Shown: piece after piece, positions 53,184-62,738 of the stretch
How the letters are laid out: every line of letters begins with the position of its first letter
How positions within the stretch are numbered: position 1 is the first letter of the stretch
NCBI GenBank assembly: GCA_019359175.1
Contig: JAHHHU010000014.1
Span: 62,001-126,000 of the forward strand
Direction of reading: 5' to 3'
DNA: 64,000 bases
From: Phormidium tanganyikae FI6-MK23
Lineage (GTDB): Bacteria; Cyanobacteriota; Cyanobacteriia; Leptolyngbyales; Leptolyngbyaceae
The notes under the pieces: model-generated
Told to the model about the DNA's origin: nothing
Database searches by the model: none
Seen by the model: only the letters and a program-made list of their open reading frames with translations
Made by a program: the position numbers and the translations under genes

Positions 53184-54626
53184 TTACTTCGATCGAGCAG
53201 GTTGACGACGCTGACCTGATCCCGATGGACCCGAAGGTCTCGATCGCTTCACAGGCTTCTGCTTCGCTCCACCCGAACCCGAACGTCCACCATTCTCCTC
53301 TTCAGGAGTCGGATCAGTCCCCATCGTGATCCAAGCAGGACGAGTGCGGTCGTAAATCATTTGCAGTGCAGCCGCCGCGATCGTATGCGGTTCGTAGTCT
53401 TCTGCGAGCTGAGACACGATCGGTAAGAACGATGCCACGCGCTCACCTGCCAAAGCCTCGCGCACTTGAGACTGCAATTTGTCTAAATAGCGTGCTTCGA
53501 CTTCTGCACGAGTCGGGATTGACTTGATCTCCAAACGCTGACGCACATGGTTCTCGATGTCGCGCAGCTTGCGTCGATCGAGCGGATGCACGATCGAAAT
53601 CGCTGTACCTTCCTTGCCCGCGCGACCTGTCCGACCGATCCGGTGAACGTAGCTTTCGACGCTATCCGGCATATCGTAGTTGATCACATGAGTCAAGTCG
53701 TCCACGTGGATTCCTCGTGCTGCAATGTCAGTTGCAACGACCCATTTGATCTGTTGCTGACGGAACCGAACCAATAAACGCTCCCGCTGACTCTGGCTCA
53801 AATCACCGTGGTATTCATCCACGCTATGTCCAGCAGCTTGCAGTTGGCTTGTCAGTTCTGCGGCAGCGCGACGAGTCCGCACAAAAATGAGCGCTGCTTC
53901 AGGATCTTCGAGTTCAAGAATCGGCAGAATTGCCCGCGCTTTTGTCCATCCGCGAGGAATCATGTAAGCGACTTGGTTAATCCGCGAAGGTGCGGCTTTC
54001 GGTTGCTCGATCGTCACCGTAACGGGCGATTTCAAGAACTTATTCACCAGCTTACGGATCGATGGCTCCATCGTGGCTGAGAAGAAGGTCGTCTGACGTT
54101 CAGCGGGTGCTTGGCTCAGAATCTTCTCGACATCTTGAATAAAGCCCATGTTCAACATCTCATCGGCTTCGTCTAGCACGAGCCAGTCAAGTTGAGCAAG
54201 CTTCAGATCACCACGACTGAGTAAATCAATCACTCGTCCCGGTGTTCCGACGACGATTTGAGCGCCGCGACGTAGGCGATCAATTTGCAAATCGATCGAT
54301 TGTCCACCGTAGATCGTTACGACTTTAACTCGTCGATCGTCGGTAAAGGTGCGAATTGCTTGGCAGACCTGCATTGCCAACTCACGAGTCGGAGTTAGAA
54401 TCAACGCTTGGACTACGGGAGATTTGGGATCAATGCGCTCAAGAATCGGAAGACCAAACGCCGCAGTTTTTCCGGTTCCGGTTTGCGCTTGACCCACGAC
54501 ATCGCGCCCAGCGAGTAGATGAGGAATGGCTTGGGCTTGAATTTCAGTGGGAGCGGTAAATCCGAGTTCTTCCAGATGGCGAATCCGATCTTCAGACAGT
54601 CCGAGGCTTTGAAAAGAAAGGGTCAT
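53184..54626 (-). CDS. crhR: DEAD-box RNA helicase, CrhR type
   Basis: 480 residues with all helicase motifs: Q-motif TEIQAQAIPHLL, AQTGTGKTAAFG, PTRELAMQV, VLDEADEMLNMG, SAT, FVRTRRAAAEL and HRIGRTGRAGKEG. The C-terminus is a Gly/Ser/Arg/Lys-rich tail after the extension typical of cyanobacterial CrhR. It unwinds and anneals RNA and is cold- and redox-responsive in Synechocystis. It is placed downstream of rimO on the same strand, 209 bases apart, as in the known rimO-crhR operon. Confidence 0.93.
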   Translation of the reverse strand: MTLSFQSLGLSEDRIRHLEELGFTAPTEIQAQAIPHLLAGRDVVGQAQTGTGKTAAFGLPILERIDPKSPVVQALILTPTRELAMQVCQAIRTFTDDRRVKVVTIYGGQSIDLQIDRLRRGAQIVVGTPGRVIDLLSRGDLKLAQLDWLVLDEADEMLNMGFIQDVEKILSQAPAERQTTFFSATMEPSIRKLVNKFLKSPVTVTIEQPKAAPSRINQVAYMIPRGWTKARAILPILELEDPEAALIFVRTRRAAAELTSQLQAAGHSVDEYHGDLSQSQRERLLVRFRQQQIKWVVATDIAARGIHVDDLTHVINYDMPDSVESYVHRIGRTGRAGKEGTAISIVHPLDRRKLRDIENHVRQRLEIKSIPTRAEVEARYLDKLQSQVREALAGERVASFLPIVSQLAEDYEPHTIAAAALQMIYDRTRPAWITMGTDPTPEEENGGRSGSGGAKQKPVKRSRPSGPSGSGQRRQPARSK

Positions 54627-54835
54627 TGAGTCTCCTAGTAAAAGTAATAGTCATGCGCCAATCAGGGCGACAATCTCGAACTCAGGGACGGTCTTTCTTG
54701 AATCAAGCCAAACCGTCTGAATCGGGGCAGATCGTGGTCGATCGCTCTACAAAATTGCCAACTTAGGGCGCGGGAAAGGGAAAGAAATTTAGCAGCGGGA
54801 AAGGTTTAACATTTGCAGGTCAAACAGGGGCATCG

Positions 54836-56209
54836 TCATTTCAACACAGCACTGGAATGCACGGCGGTTGCTGGGACTCGGATCAAATCCGCAGCGGTGG
54901 CAACTTGTCCGTAGAGGTCGTATACATCGGCATCAACGATCGTCACAGGTACAATTGACCCTAACGCGGCATCGCCTTCGACGTATACTAGCCCGTCCAC
55001 ATCTGGAGAAAATCGGCTCGATCGTCCGATGCGCTCTCCAGTTTGAGGATTCTCTTGCTCGATCAGCACGTCTACAACTTTGCCGATCTGAGCGCGATTG
55101 TTTTTCAGCGAAATCGATTGTTGAAGCTGCATCAAGGCATCTCGACGCGCATCCATCACCGATTGCGGCAGTTGATTCGCCAGAGTGTAAGCAGGGGTTC
55201 CTTCTTCGGCTGAGAAAGTAAACACTCCAACGTGGTCAAACTCATGGCGCTCGATGAACTGCTTGAGATGCTCAAAATGTTCATCCGTTTCACCCGGAAA
55301 TCCAACAATCAGCGTCGTTCTCAATACCGCATTGGGAATCTCAGCTTTGAGCCGTTCGATAATGCCATCGTTTACCTGACCCTGCCAAGGACGATTCATC
55401 GATCTCAGGACTTCCGGATGGGAATGCTGGAGCGGTAAATCGAGATAAGGTAAAACGTTCGGCGTTTCACGAATCGCTTCGATCACTTTGGGGGTCAGTC
55501 CGGTTGGATAGGCGTAGTGCATCCGAATCCAAGGGACATCCACTTGACCCAAAGCGCGTAGAAGTTCTGCAAGCTTGGGTTCTCCGTAGAGGTCAAGCCC
55601 ATAGTTGGTCGTAATCTGTGAGATTAGAATAATCTCTTTTACGCCTTCTGAAGCAAGATGTTTCGCTTCTTGAACGATCGATTCGATTGTGCGCGATCGT
55701 TGGTTTCCTCGCAAGTGCGGGATAATACAAAACGCGCAACGGTAATCACAACCTTCTGAGATTCGCAGATAAGCAACGCCTTCAGTCGTGGTGCGATATC
55801 GAGGAGTCGTCTCGTCCGCAATATAGGTCGGCTCTTGGGAAACTTCCTTGACGCGCTCTCCAGATTCCGCCCGTGCAATCACGTCCACAATCTTATGATA
55901 GTCGCCTGTGCCAACGAGCGCCACTGCTTCCGGCAATTCGTCCAAAAGCTGCTCTTGAAAGTGCTGCGCCATGCAGCCTGTGATCACAATCTTTTTGTCA
56001 GCTTCCGCCAACTCAACCAGTGTCCGCACCGATTCTTCCCGTGCGGCTTGAATAAAACTGCAAGTATTTACAATAACATAATCTGCGAGTTCTTCGTCAG
56101 CATCGACTTGATATCCTGCTTGAACCAATAGACCGAGCATATGTTCGGTGTCAATTCGGTTTTTTTCGCAGCCCAAATGAGAGAAAGCGATTGTTGGCTT
56201 GTTGCCCAT
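54836..56209 (-). CDS. rimO: Ribosomal protein S12 methylthiotransferase RimO
   Basis: A 457-residue radical-SAM methylthiotransferase. Residues 5-140 are UPF0004 ([39 protein letters not shown]). The radical-SAM cluster motif is CDYRCAFC and a TRAM domain occupies the C-terminus ([20 protein letters not shown]). It modifies an Asp of S12. It is the upstream gene of the crhR operon. The 209-base spacer after its stop is unusually long and may be a processing or regulatory site. Confidence 0.95.
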   Translation of the reverse strand: MGNKPTIAFSHLGCEKNRIDTEHMLGLLVQAGYQVDADEELADYVIVNTCSFIQAAREESVRTLVELAEADKKIVITGCMAQHFQEQLLDELPEAVALVGTGDYHKIVDVIARAESGERVKEVSQEPTYIADETTPRYRTTTEGVAYLRISEGCDYRCAFCIIPHLRGNQRSRTIESIVQEAKHLASEGVKEIILISQITTNYGLDLYGEPKLAELLRALGQVDVPWIRMHYAYPTGLTPKVIEAIRETPNVLPYLDLPLQHSHPEVLRSMNRPWQGQVNDGIIERLKAEIPNAVLRTTLIVGFPGETDEHFEHLKQFIERHEFDHVGVFTFSAEEGTPAYTLANQLPQSVMDARRDALMQLQQSISLKNNRAQIGKVVDVLIEQENPQTGERIGRSSRFSPDVDGLVYVEGDAALGSIVPVTIVDADVYDLYGQVATAADLIRVPATAVHSSAVLK

Positions 56210-56426
56210 GTAAAACTTCGGAGGTGTAAGTAAAGGAAATCGAACAGGAATCTTCGGTCGCAGCGATAGCTTGAAAAATATTTAGCTCGATCGCTCCCGG
56301 AGTTTCCTCACTTTACTCCCCACTCGAAGATGCAGTGGAGTTGGTCAGACGCAATCGTTTCGCTATACTATGGTCTATCATAGCGCAGTTCTGGAATATT
56401 ACGTTCTGTTAAATCAGAAATTTTTC

Positions 56427-56464
56427 AAACGCGATCGAGTGTTTTAGATTACTCGATCGCGTTT
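56427..56464. terminator. Terminator after the HlyD-type gene
   Basis: AAACGCGATCGAGT (56427-56440) and ACTCGATCGCGTTT (56451-56464) are a perfect 14-bp stem with a 10-base loop, just past the minus-strand stop at 56468. The stem contains the HIP1-like CGATCG core. It separates the HlyD gene from the rimO promoter. Confidence 0.82.
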
Positions 56465-56467
56465 GCT

Positions 56468-57940
56468 CTATCGCACCGAGAACGCTTCGTTGAATCGCTT
56501 TGTAATTGGCTCGGTCAAGAACGACAGAATCGATTTCTTGCGCGTCACGATGTCAGCCGTTCCTGCCATCCCTGGGGAAAGTTCGACTTCGCGACCCCGA
56601 ACGGCAACCGCTTTACGATCTAGCCTCACTTTTGCCAAGAAGACCGATCCCATGTTGCGCCCGTTTTCATCTTTCTCCTCGACCGCATTCGGGCTCACAG
56701 AAACGACTTCGCCTTCAATGATTCCAAATTCTTGATAAGGGAAAGTTGCTAGTTTCACTTTCGCTTTCATTCCTGGACTTACAAAGCCTTTATCCTGATT
56801 CAGGATTTTGACTTCCAGCACCAAATCACGATCTTCTGGTAACAGCGAGAGCAGTTCTTCACCCTGCTGAACTAAACCTTCCGTTGCTTTTAGGTTATAG
56901 ACTGTTCCTGCAAAAGGAGCCGTGATCGATTCACGCTCTTTGCGCTGCTGAGTTGCGATTGCAATTTCACCTTGTTTCTTGGTTAACTCTTCCCGACGCT
57001 GTTTCAACTGAGTCAGAATCTCTGACTGACGCTGAGGAGTTAAGCCGATCGCTGTACTTTTTGCCGACTCAAACGCTTGCTGGGCTTGGCGAATCCGCTC
57101 TTGCTGGGCATCAATTTGCTTCTCCAGAGTATCGATTTGGCCCTCTGCATCATTGATTTGATTGATTGCAGTCGTTAACTGTTGGCTTGCTTGGGTCACT
57201 TGAGTCTGGGCGTTGAGAATCTCCAAGTGAGGGACAGCTCCGGTGTTTTCTAGGCTTTGAAGGCGTTTGCGGCGTTCCTGAGCGATTCTTAGCCCTTCAC
57301 GTGCATCAACTTTACTGGCGTTCGCGTTCGTTACTGTGGTTCGGGCAGTCATCAGATTGACTTGAAGGCGTTCTAAGGTGGATTGGGCTTCTCCGATCGA
57401 GGCACTTTGCCGATTCGCGTCTGCAACTGCCGCATTTTGCTTGTCGCTGAATTCTTTCTGACGTGATGCAATCAACTGATCCTGAAGTGTATCGCCCGTC
57501 GTCCCCTTCCCTCGACTCTCGGCTTCCAAACGGCGAACGTCTTCTTGGATCTTCTTCGCGTCGTTTTGTAAACTAGCAACATTCGTTTCCGTTGCGCCTG
57601 GATCAATTTCCATTAGGGTTTGCCCTTTCTGGACAGTCATCCCTGGCTTAATGTTAATCTTTGTAATCGTACCGACGCTGGGAGCGCGAAACGGTCGAAC
57701 TTCGGTCGAAGGAATGATCTTGCCGTTAGCGTTTGCAACTTCTTCGACTTCGCTAAAGTGTGCCCATCCAACCGTACCCAGCACGAGGACGCTGATACTG
57801 CCTGCCATCAATCGCGTGTATATCGGCGGCAGTTCTTGTACTGCCTGACCCAATTCATAAGAGAGCGAGTCTTCAGGATTGGCAAGCTGGTGGCGGGTTT
57901 GCTGGGATTGAGCGGGACTTGAAGCCAGGGAAACTTTCAT
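56468..57940 (-). CDS. HlyD-family membrane-fusion (periplasmic adaptor) protein
   Basis: 490 residues: a cytoplasmic N-terminus, one span (LMAGSISVLVLGTVGWAHF), a lipoyl half (GTITKINIKPGMTVQKGQTLM), a long coiled-coil region (residues about 130-330, e.g. RIRQAQQAFESA), the second lipoyl half (ITAPFAGTVYNLKATEGLVQ) and a beta-barrel end (VEEKDENGRNMGSVFLAKVRL). It links an inner-membrane ABC exporter to a TolC-like channel. The exporter gene is not in the window. Confidence 0.93.
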   Translation of the reverse strand: MKVSLASSPAQSQQTRHQLANPEDSLSYELGQAVQELPPIYTRLMAGSISVLVLGTVGWAHFSEVEEVANANGKIIPSTEVRPFRAPSVGTITKINIKPGMTVQKGQTLMEIDPGATETNVASLQNDAKKIQEDVRRLEAESRGKGTTGDTLQDQLIASRQKEFSDKQNAAVADANRQSASIGEAQSTLERLQVNLMTARTTVTNANASKVDAREGLRIAQERRKRLQSLENTGAVPHLEILNAQTQVTQASQQLTTAINQINDAEGQIDTLEKQIDAQQERIRQAQQAFESAKSTAIGLTPQRQSEILTQLKQRREELTKKQGEIAIATQQRKERESITAPFAGTVYNLKATEGLVQQGEELLSLLPEDRDLVLEVKILNQDKGFVSPGMKAKVKLATFPYQEFGIIEGEVVSVSPNAVEEKDENGRNMGSVFLAKVRLDRKAVAVRGREVELSPGMAGTADIVTRKKSILSFLTEPITKRFNEAFSVR

Positions 57941-58062
57941 GATCGTGTTTGTAAGTGGGCAATCGCAATCGAGTAAATAACCCTTAAGTCCGGAGTCAGA
58001 TGCCAGGGGGTCTACTATTTTTTAACCTAAATTACCCACAACGATCTGGTTGATTTCGAGAG

Positions 58063-58338
58063 ATGTTCTTTAAAGTTTTGGCGCATTTGGTTCACTCGCT
58101 TCATCCTGTCCTGGTTCCGATTTGCTTTGTGACGGCTTGGGCGTTGATTTTGATGACGGTCTGGCGAATATATGAAGCGACGCGCGATACAGTGAAGCAG
58201 GCAAAGCAAATGCACCAAATTCCCTGCCCAAACTGCCAGTTTTTCACGGGAGACTACAATCTCAAGTGTCCAGTGCATCCGATGAGCGCACTCTCTGAGG
58301 ATGCGATCGAGTGCCCCGATTATTTCTCTAAAGGATAG
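58063..58338 (+). CDS. Small membrane protein with cysteine motifs
   Basis: 91 residues. One span (VLVPICFVTAWALILMTVW) is followed by a soluble tail with four cysteines: CPNC, then CPVHP and a late CPDYF, which may bind a metal. The motif order looks like short cyanobacterial proteins of unknown function. It is followed by a strong bidirectional terminator. Confidence 0.8.
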   Translation: MFFKVLAHLVHSLHPVLVPICFVTAWALILMTVWRIYEATRDTVKQAKQMHQIPCPNCQFFTGDYNLKCPVHPMSALSEDAIECPDYFSKG

Positions 58339-58361
58339 TTCAGCGAAAAAAAGCGGATTAA

Positions 58362-58392
58362 AAAAGGAAGGGTACAAGTTGCCCTTCCTTTT
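58362..58392. terminator. Bidirectional terminator
   Basis: AAAAGGAAGGG (58362-58372) and CCCTTCCTTTT (58382-58392) form an 11-bp perfect stem. It lies between the plus-strand Cys-motif gene and the convergent minus-strand gene ending at 58408. Confidence 0.9.
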
Positions 58393-58407
58393 CTAGTGTC
58401 AATTTTC

Positions 58408-58716
58408 TTAGTCTTCGCGTTTATCAAACGGATTTGAAATCTGTTCTGCTTCGGGGCAATCATCTGAGACGAGTGGATCGACACATCCTTTCGGCACAGA
58501 TGCCAGCTTTTGAGTCACAGCCCCAATACTTTCGAGCCGAACCATTTCTTCCCAAGAGCAATTTTCGTCTTCTTCATCGGTTTCGTAGCGCAGCGTCACC
58601 AAATCTCCTTCAATATCAAGAATTTTGGCGCGTTCGATCCAGCGCTGTTGATCCCGCAAGAAGATCCAGACTTCGCGACCATCACAACAGAGTTGATAGA
58701 TCTTGCGGTGTAGCAT
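58408..58716 (-). CDS. Conserved-looking cyanobacterial protein (probably DUF6679)
   Basis: 102 residues starting MLHRKIYQLCCDGREVWIFL, then RDQQRWIERAKILDIEGDLV and EDENCSWEEMVRLESIGAVT, with an acidic C-terminus (DDCPEAEQISNPFDKRED). I think it belongs to DUF6679. The ATG at 58716 with CAGGAGA upstream is preferred over the open frame from 58779. Function unknown; the WIFLRDQQRW part suggests a small beta-barrel fold. Confidence 0.78.
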   Translation of the reverse strand: MLHRKIYQLCCDGREVWIFLRDQQRWIERAKILDIEGDLVTLRYETDEEDENCSWEEMVRLESIGAVTQKLASVPKGCVDPLVSDDCPEAEQISNPFDKRED

Positions 58717-59225
58717 TATGCTTCTCCTGAGCGAATTACTCGATATCACTAAATTAGACCGCAGCTTGAATCTTGCCACAGTCTTCCATCAAACAGAATC
58801 GATCGCAATTTCACGGAATCGAGGAAGGGCGATCGCGGAACGGTTTTTCTGATCCAGAGGCAGATCGTTCATGGGATCAAGGTTAGCGTTGGATCAGGCA
58901 AAAACTCTCTCACCAAGGACGGGATCTGAAGCGCAACACGGTCGCAGCTTGGGAGTCGGGACTGGGGAGGCACTCTTAAAGTCATTTTTGAGGCTGTAAA
59001 GGGACTTGGCGCAAAGCTTGAATGGAGGCGAATCCGATTCAAGTCGGTAGAGAACACTGAAAGTTCGGCAGGGATTAAAGTCAATCTAACGGACTGAGCG
59101 TTCCAGTAGGGCAGTGAACCATTCAGGTATTTGATTCTACTCTTATTTTAGCGAACCCACCGCCAATTGAATAGAACAAATATACTATATTTAGAGACTT
59201 TTGCGCGTTCCTAATCAACAAAGTA
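58717..59225 (-). other. 509-bp region without a supported gene
   Basis: Between the DUF6679-like gene start and the terminator of the M16 gene. A minus-strand open frame at 58869-59084 has no Shine-Dalgarno sequence, no family similarity and poor codon style. The GGATCAAGG/TTGGATC region near 58880 has small direct repeats only. I see nothing else. Confidence 0.4.
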
Positions 59226-59255
59226 AAAGGATGTAGCTGAAACGTCACATCCTTT
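59226..59255. terminator. Terminator after the M16 peptidase gene
   Basis: AAAGGATGT (59226-59234) and ACATCCTTT (59247-59255) form a 9-bp stem with a 12-base loop, 29 bases downstream of the minus-strand stop at 59284, followed by TTAC then TTTG on the minus strand. Confidence 0.82.
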
Positions 59256-59283
59256 AATAAAACTTAATTTTTGTAGCGAGGAA

Positions 59284-62040
59284 CTACGACTTCGGAGGCC
59301 CAGCGGTGACGATGATCAGCTGTTCGGGTCGAAGCAGTTCTTGGGCTGCTTGATTCACTTGAGCTTGAGATACTGCGTCGATTTGGTTTGGATATTGACG
59401 CAGTTCGGCAGGGTTTAGCCCATACAGTTCGTTCATCAATACGACGCTGGCGAGCTGGGCGGGGTTTGCTAAATCAACGGGATAGCCGCTGGTAATTGAT
59501 CGCTGTGCTGTGAGTACTTCAGTCGTACTTACGCCTTTGACGCGAACTTGATCCAATAAATTCACGGTGCTAGCGATCGCTTTATCCGCGTCTTCAGGAG
59601 CCGTTTGCATCGAAATTATGAACGGGCCGGGACGGTTGCCTGCTTGAAAGTAGCTGTAGATTCCGTAGGTCAACCCTTGTCGATCGCGCACTTCTGCACC
59701 CAATCGACTCGATAAGGTGTCACCGCCGAGAATCTGATTCATCACCGAAGCATTATAAAAGCGCGGGTCACGTCGATCGATGCCTGCTGATCCAATCAGC
59801 GTCACCGATTGAGTTTTGCCAGGAATCGCCGCATAACGGCGAACCGTTGAGCTTGGAGTTGTGATCGGCGGGAAGGTCAGAGAGGGAGCTTGTCCACCCG
59901 ATTTCCATCCGCCCAGTTCTTTTTCGATCAGCGCTTTGACTTGAGTTGAATCGAAATCGCCTACAAGAGAAACGATCGTCGTATCGGGTCGGTAGTGCGA
60001 TCGATAGAAATTCACCAAATCCTGACGCTGAATTGCTTTCAAGCTTGCCTCAGTGGGGAAGCTGTAGAACGGGTGATTTTCGGGATAGACCGTTTGCTGG
60101 AAGACGCGACGAGCGAGAACCGCAGGATTATCGAGTTGAACTTTCAGCGAAGTGAGCGATCGAGCACGGGACAATTCCAGTTCTCGATCGGGAAACGCTG
60201 CATTTTGCGCCACGTCTGCGAGAGTTTGAAGCAATACTGGAAGATGTTCAGAAAGCGCGTTGGCATTGACTAAAACACTTTCACGATTGGTATCGATGCC
60301 AAAATTGATACCGCGATCTTCAAGCGTTTTCGCCAGAGTCAGCGCATCTTTCGTCTTCGTGCCGTTCGTTAAGTTATCTGCCGTCAGCTTTGCGATTCCA
60401 GCTTTCGCGTTTGAATCGAATTCTGAACCTGCTTGCATCGTGGCGTTGAGCGAAACCGTTGGTGTGCTGGTATCGCGCATCAGTAGAACTCTCAAACCAT
60501 TTGGCAGTACATACCGTTCAGGTAAAGCCTGTGTAGTTCGATCGCTTTTGTCCACCGCAGGCAGATATCTTGCAACTTGAGCCGGATCAACGGGAGCGCC
60601 TGCACTGAATTTCTCGCTGGTTTGACCTGCACTTACAGACCCGCCAGATTTTCCGTCGATCGTCGTGGGTTGGAAAAAGCCGATCGTAGCTTTATCAGGG
60701 GCGAAGTAAGTTTTAGCGGCTCGTTGCAGATCGGCGGAAGTCACTCGATCGACATTTGTCAAAAAGCGATCAGTATACTTGTAATCGCCTGTGGTGGTTT
60801 GATCGTCTCCAAGTTGAAAGGCTTGGCTCGTGATATCTCGATTTCTCAAGAGAACCGAAGATTTAAGTTGTGTTTTGGCGCGAGTGAGTTCTTCTGGTGT
60901 GACACCCTTCGATCGAACATCCGCGAATACGGCTTGAATCGCTTCATTCACTTTGCTCAAGTCGTGATTTGGGGCAGCGGTTGCAGAAAGGTCATACCAT
61001 CCGCCTGAAATCATGTTTGCCGGATAGCCACTAAATCCGCTGACTAATCCCGTTTCGACTAATGCTTGATACAAACGAGAACTCCGCCCTTCAGTAAGAA
61101 CGAGGTCTAAAACGTGCAGCGCTGGAACATCTCGATCGATTGCTTTTGGCAACGGATACACGGCATTCAACAGCGGAGCGCTACCGGGTTCGCGCAATAC
61201 GATCGGCTGAGTCTGCTTGGCGGGTTTTGCAGTGGGTGAAGTCGGTTTTTCAGCGATCGATTTCGCTTTTTTGGGAACTTTGCCGAACAGTTCTTTCACC
61301 GTTTGCAACGTCGGTTCTGTTTTAAAGTCGCCAACCAAGATCAACGTGGCATTGTCTGGACTGTAATAGTTGCTGTAATAGTTGCGGACTTGCTCGACTT
61401 CAAACTTTTGTACATCCGCTTTTGTCCCACCAACGGGCAATCCATAGGGTGAATTTGGAAACGCTGCTTTCATCACAGCGCGATCGAGTCGGTAGTCTGG
61501 ACTATTTTCATATCCTTGCAATTCTGAAATCACAACGCGCTTTTCGCTCGTGAGTGAATCCGGATTGATCAACGCATTCTGCATTCGATCGGCTTCGAGA
61601 GCAAGCAATGCTTGAAGCTTCTCTCGTCCGACCGTTCCGAAATAAGCGGTCTGATCGTAGCTCGTGAACGCATTCGATTGACTGCCCAACGCATTAAACA
61701 AGCGACCGAATTGAATCGGTCGATCGCTGGTTCCTTTGAACATTAAATGCTCTAATTGATGCGCGATACCGTTGACTCCTGTAGCTTCGTCGCGCGATCC
61801 AATGCGATACCAAACCTGCACGGTGACAACGGGAGCCGTCGGAACTTCTTTGGTTAGAACGGTCAGTCCGTTACCGAGAACTGTTTTGCGAACAGATTCT
61901 GTCGTAGTTACAGCAGTCGGAACGGCAGCAGATGCCGATCGCAGAAACGGTACTGAATTAGATAGCAGTACCGTACTAAGACAGAGCGTAAAGAGAACAC
62001 TGGCAAAGCGATGTTGCCGAAGAAATTTCAGAAAAAGCAT
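59284..62040 (-). CDS. Two-module M16 zinc metallopeptidase (pitrilysin family)
   Basis: 918 residues. An N-terminal signal segment (FASVLFTLCLSTVLLSNSV) suggests export to the periplasm. The first module (45-475) has the inverted zinc motif H94-QLE97-H98 (GIAHQLEHLMFKGT) and the downstream Glu region (SEKRVVISELQGYENSPDY). The second module (500-918) lacks HxxEH and should be the non-catalytic partner, with the R/Y motif (GAEVRDRQGLTYGIYSYFQA). Usually these are two separate genes (PqqL/YmxG style); here they form one polypeptide. Confidence 0.93.
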   Translation of the reverse strand: MLFLKFLRQHRFASVLFTLCLSTVLLSNSVPFLRSASAAVPTAVTTTESVRKTVLGNGLTVLTKEVPTAPVVTVQVWYRIGSRDEATGVNGIAHQLEHLMFKGTSDRPIQFGRLFNALGSQSNAFTSYDQTAYFGTVGREKLQALLALEADRMQNALINPDSLTSEKRVVISELQGYENSPDYRLDRAVMKAAFPNSPYGLPVGGTKADVQKFEVEQVRNYYSNYYSPDNATLILVGDFKTEPTLQTVKELFGKVPKKAKSIAEKPTSPTAKPAKQTQPIVLREPGSAPLLNAVYPLPKAIDRDVPALHVLDLVLTEGRSSRLYQALVETGLVSGFSGYPANMISGGWYDLSATAAPNHDLSKVNEAIQAVFADVRSKGVTPEELTRAKTQLKSSVLLRNRDITSQAFQLGDDQTTTGDYKYTDRFLTNVDRVTSADLQRAAKTYFAPDKATIGFFQPTTIDGKSGGSVSAGQTSEKFSAGAPVDPAQVARYLPAVDKSDRTTQALPERYVLPNGLRVLLMRDTSTPTVSLNATMQAGSEFDSNAKAGIAKLTADNLTNGTKTKDALTLAKTLEDRGINFGIDTNRESVLVNANALSEHLPVLLQTLADVAQNAAFPDRELELSRARSLTSLKVQLDNPAVLARRVFQQTVYPENHPFYSFPTEASLKAIQRQDLVNFYRSHYRPDTTIVSLVGDFDSTQVKALIEKELGGWKSGGQAPSLTFPPITTPSSTVRRYAAIPGKTQSVTLIGSAGIDRRDPRFYNASVMNQILGGDTLSSRLGAEVRDRQGLTYGIYSYFQAGNRPGPFIISMQTAPEDADKAIASTVNLLDQVRVKGVSTTEVLTAQRSITSGYPVDLANPAQLASVVLMNELYGLNPAELRQYPNQIDAVSQAQVNQAAQELLRPEQLIIVTAGPPKS

Positions 62041-62243
62041 AGAAATATGTAAAGCGCCTATGAAAGAAAATAATCGGTCTGTGGAGTGTAGACCTCAACA
62101 TTTCGGGTAGGTTCCACTCTAGCGTTTGAAGGTGAGATCGAGCGGAAATTGCTGAACTCCTTATCGATCGAACTACCGACCCAACTCAGTAAAGAAATGT
62201 AAAGCAGTAGTAAACTGAGAGGAGTAGTTTCACATCAATGCTC

Positions 62244-62738
62244 ATGACTACGCAAACATCGCCATCTATCTACGACTTTTCGGCAAATAGTATCGAAGGT
62301 CAGCCCGTTTCGCTCAATACCTACAAAGATAAAGTGCTGCTGATCGTGAATACTGCAAGCCAGTGTGGTTTTACGCCACAGTATCAAGGATTGCAATCGG
62401 TTTATAACAAGTTTGAGAATCAAGGATTTGCAATTTTGGGATTTCCTTGTAATCAATTTGGGCAACAAGAGCCGGGAAGCGCAGACGAAATTCAGTCGTT
62501 CTGTGAAACACGGTTTGGGGTGACGTTTCCACTGTTTCAAAAAGTGGATGTCAATGGAGAAAATGCACACCCGTTATTTAAGTTCCTGACCAAAGCTGTA
62601 CCTGGAATTTTTGGTACAGAGGGGATCAAGTGGAACTTTACCAAGTTTTTAGTCGATCGCTCTGGCAAAGTGGTCAAACGCTATCCTTCCACAGCCAAAC
62701 CTGAAGATATCGAAAAAGACATTCAGGCATTGTTGTAG
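62244..62738 (+). CDS. gpx: Glutathione-peroxidase-family thiol peroxidase
   Basis: 164 residues from ATG 62244 (an ATG at 62238 adds two). It has Cys41 in place of selenocysteine (NTASQCGFTPQY), the GFPCNQFGQQEPG loop with the second Cys and Gln, and KWNFTKFLVDRSGKV with the Trp-Asn pair. It reduces lipid or organic hydroperoxides, in cyanobacteria often with NADPH or thioredoxin. It overlaps the end of the convergent cbiO-like gene by 16 bases. Confidence 0.95.
   Translation: MTTQTSPSIYDFSANSIEGQPVSLNTYKDKVLLIVNTASQCGFTPQYQGLQSVYNKFENQGFAILGFPCNQFGQQEPGSADEIQSFCETRFGVTFPLFQKVDVNGENAHPLFKFLTKAVPGIFGTEGIKWNFTKFLVDRSGKVVKRYPSTAKPEDIEKDIQALL

Noticed and set aside
58869-59084. 71-codon minus-strand frame
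   Set aside because: No start signal, no similarity and atypical composition; treated as chance.
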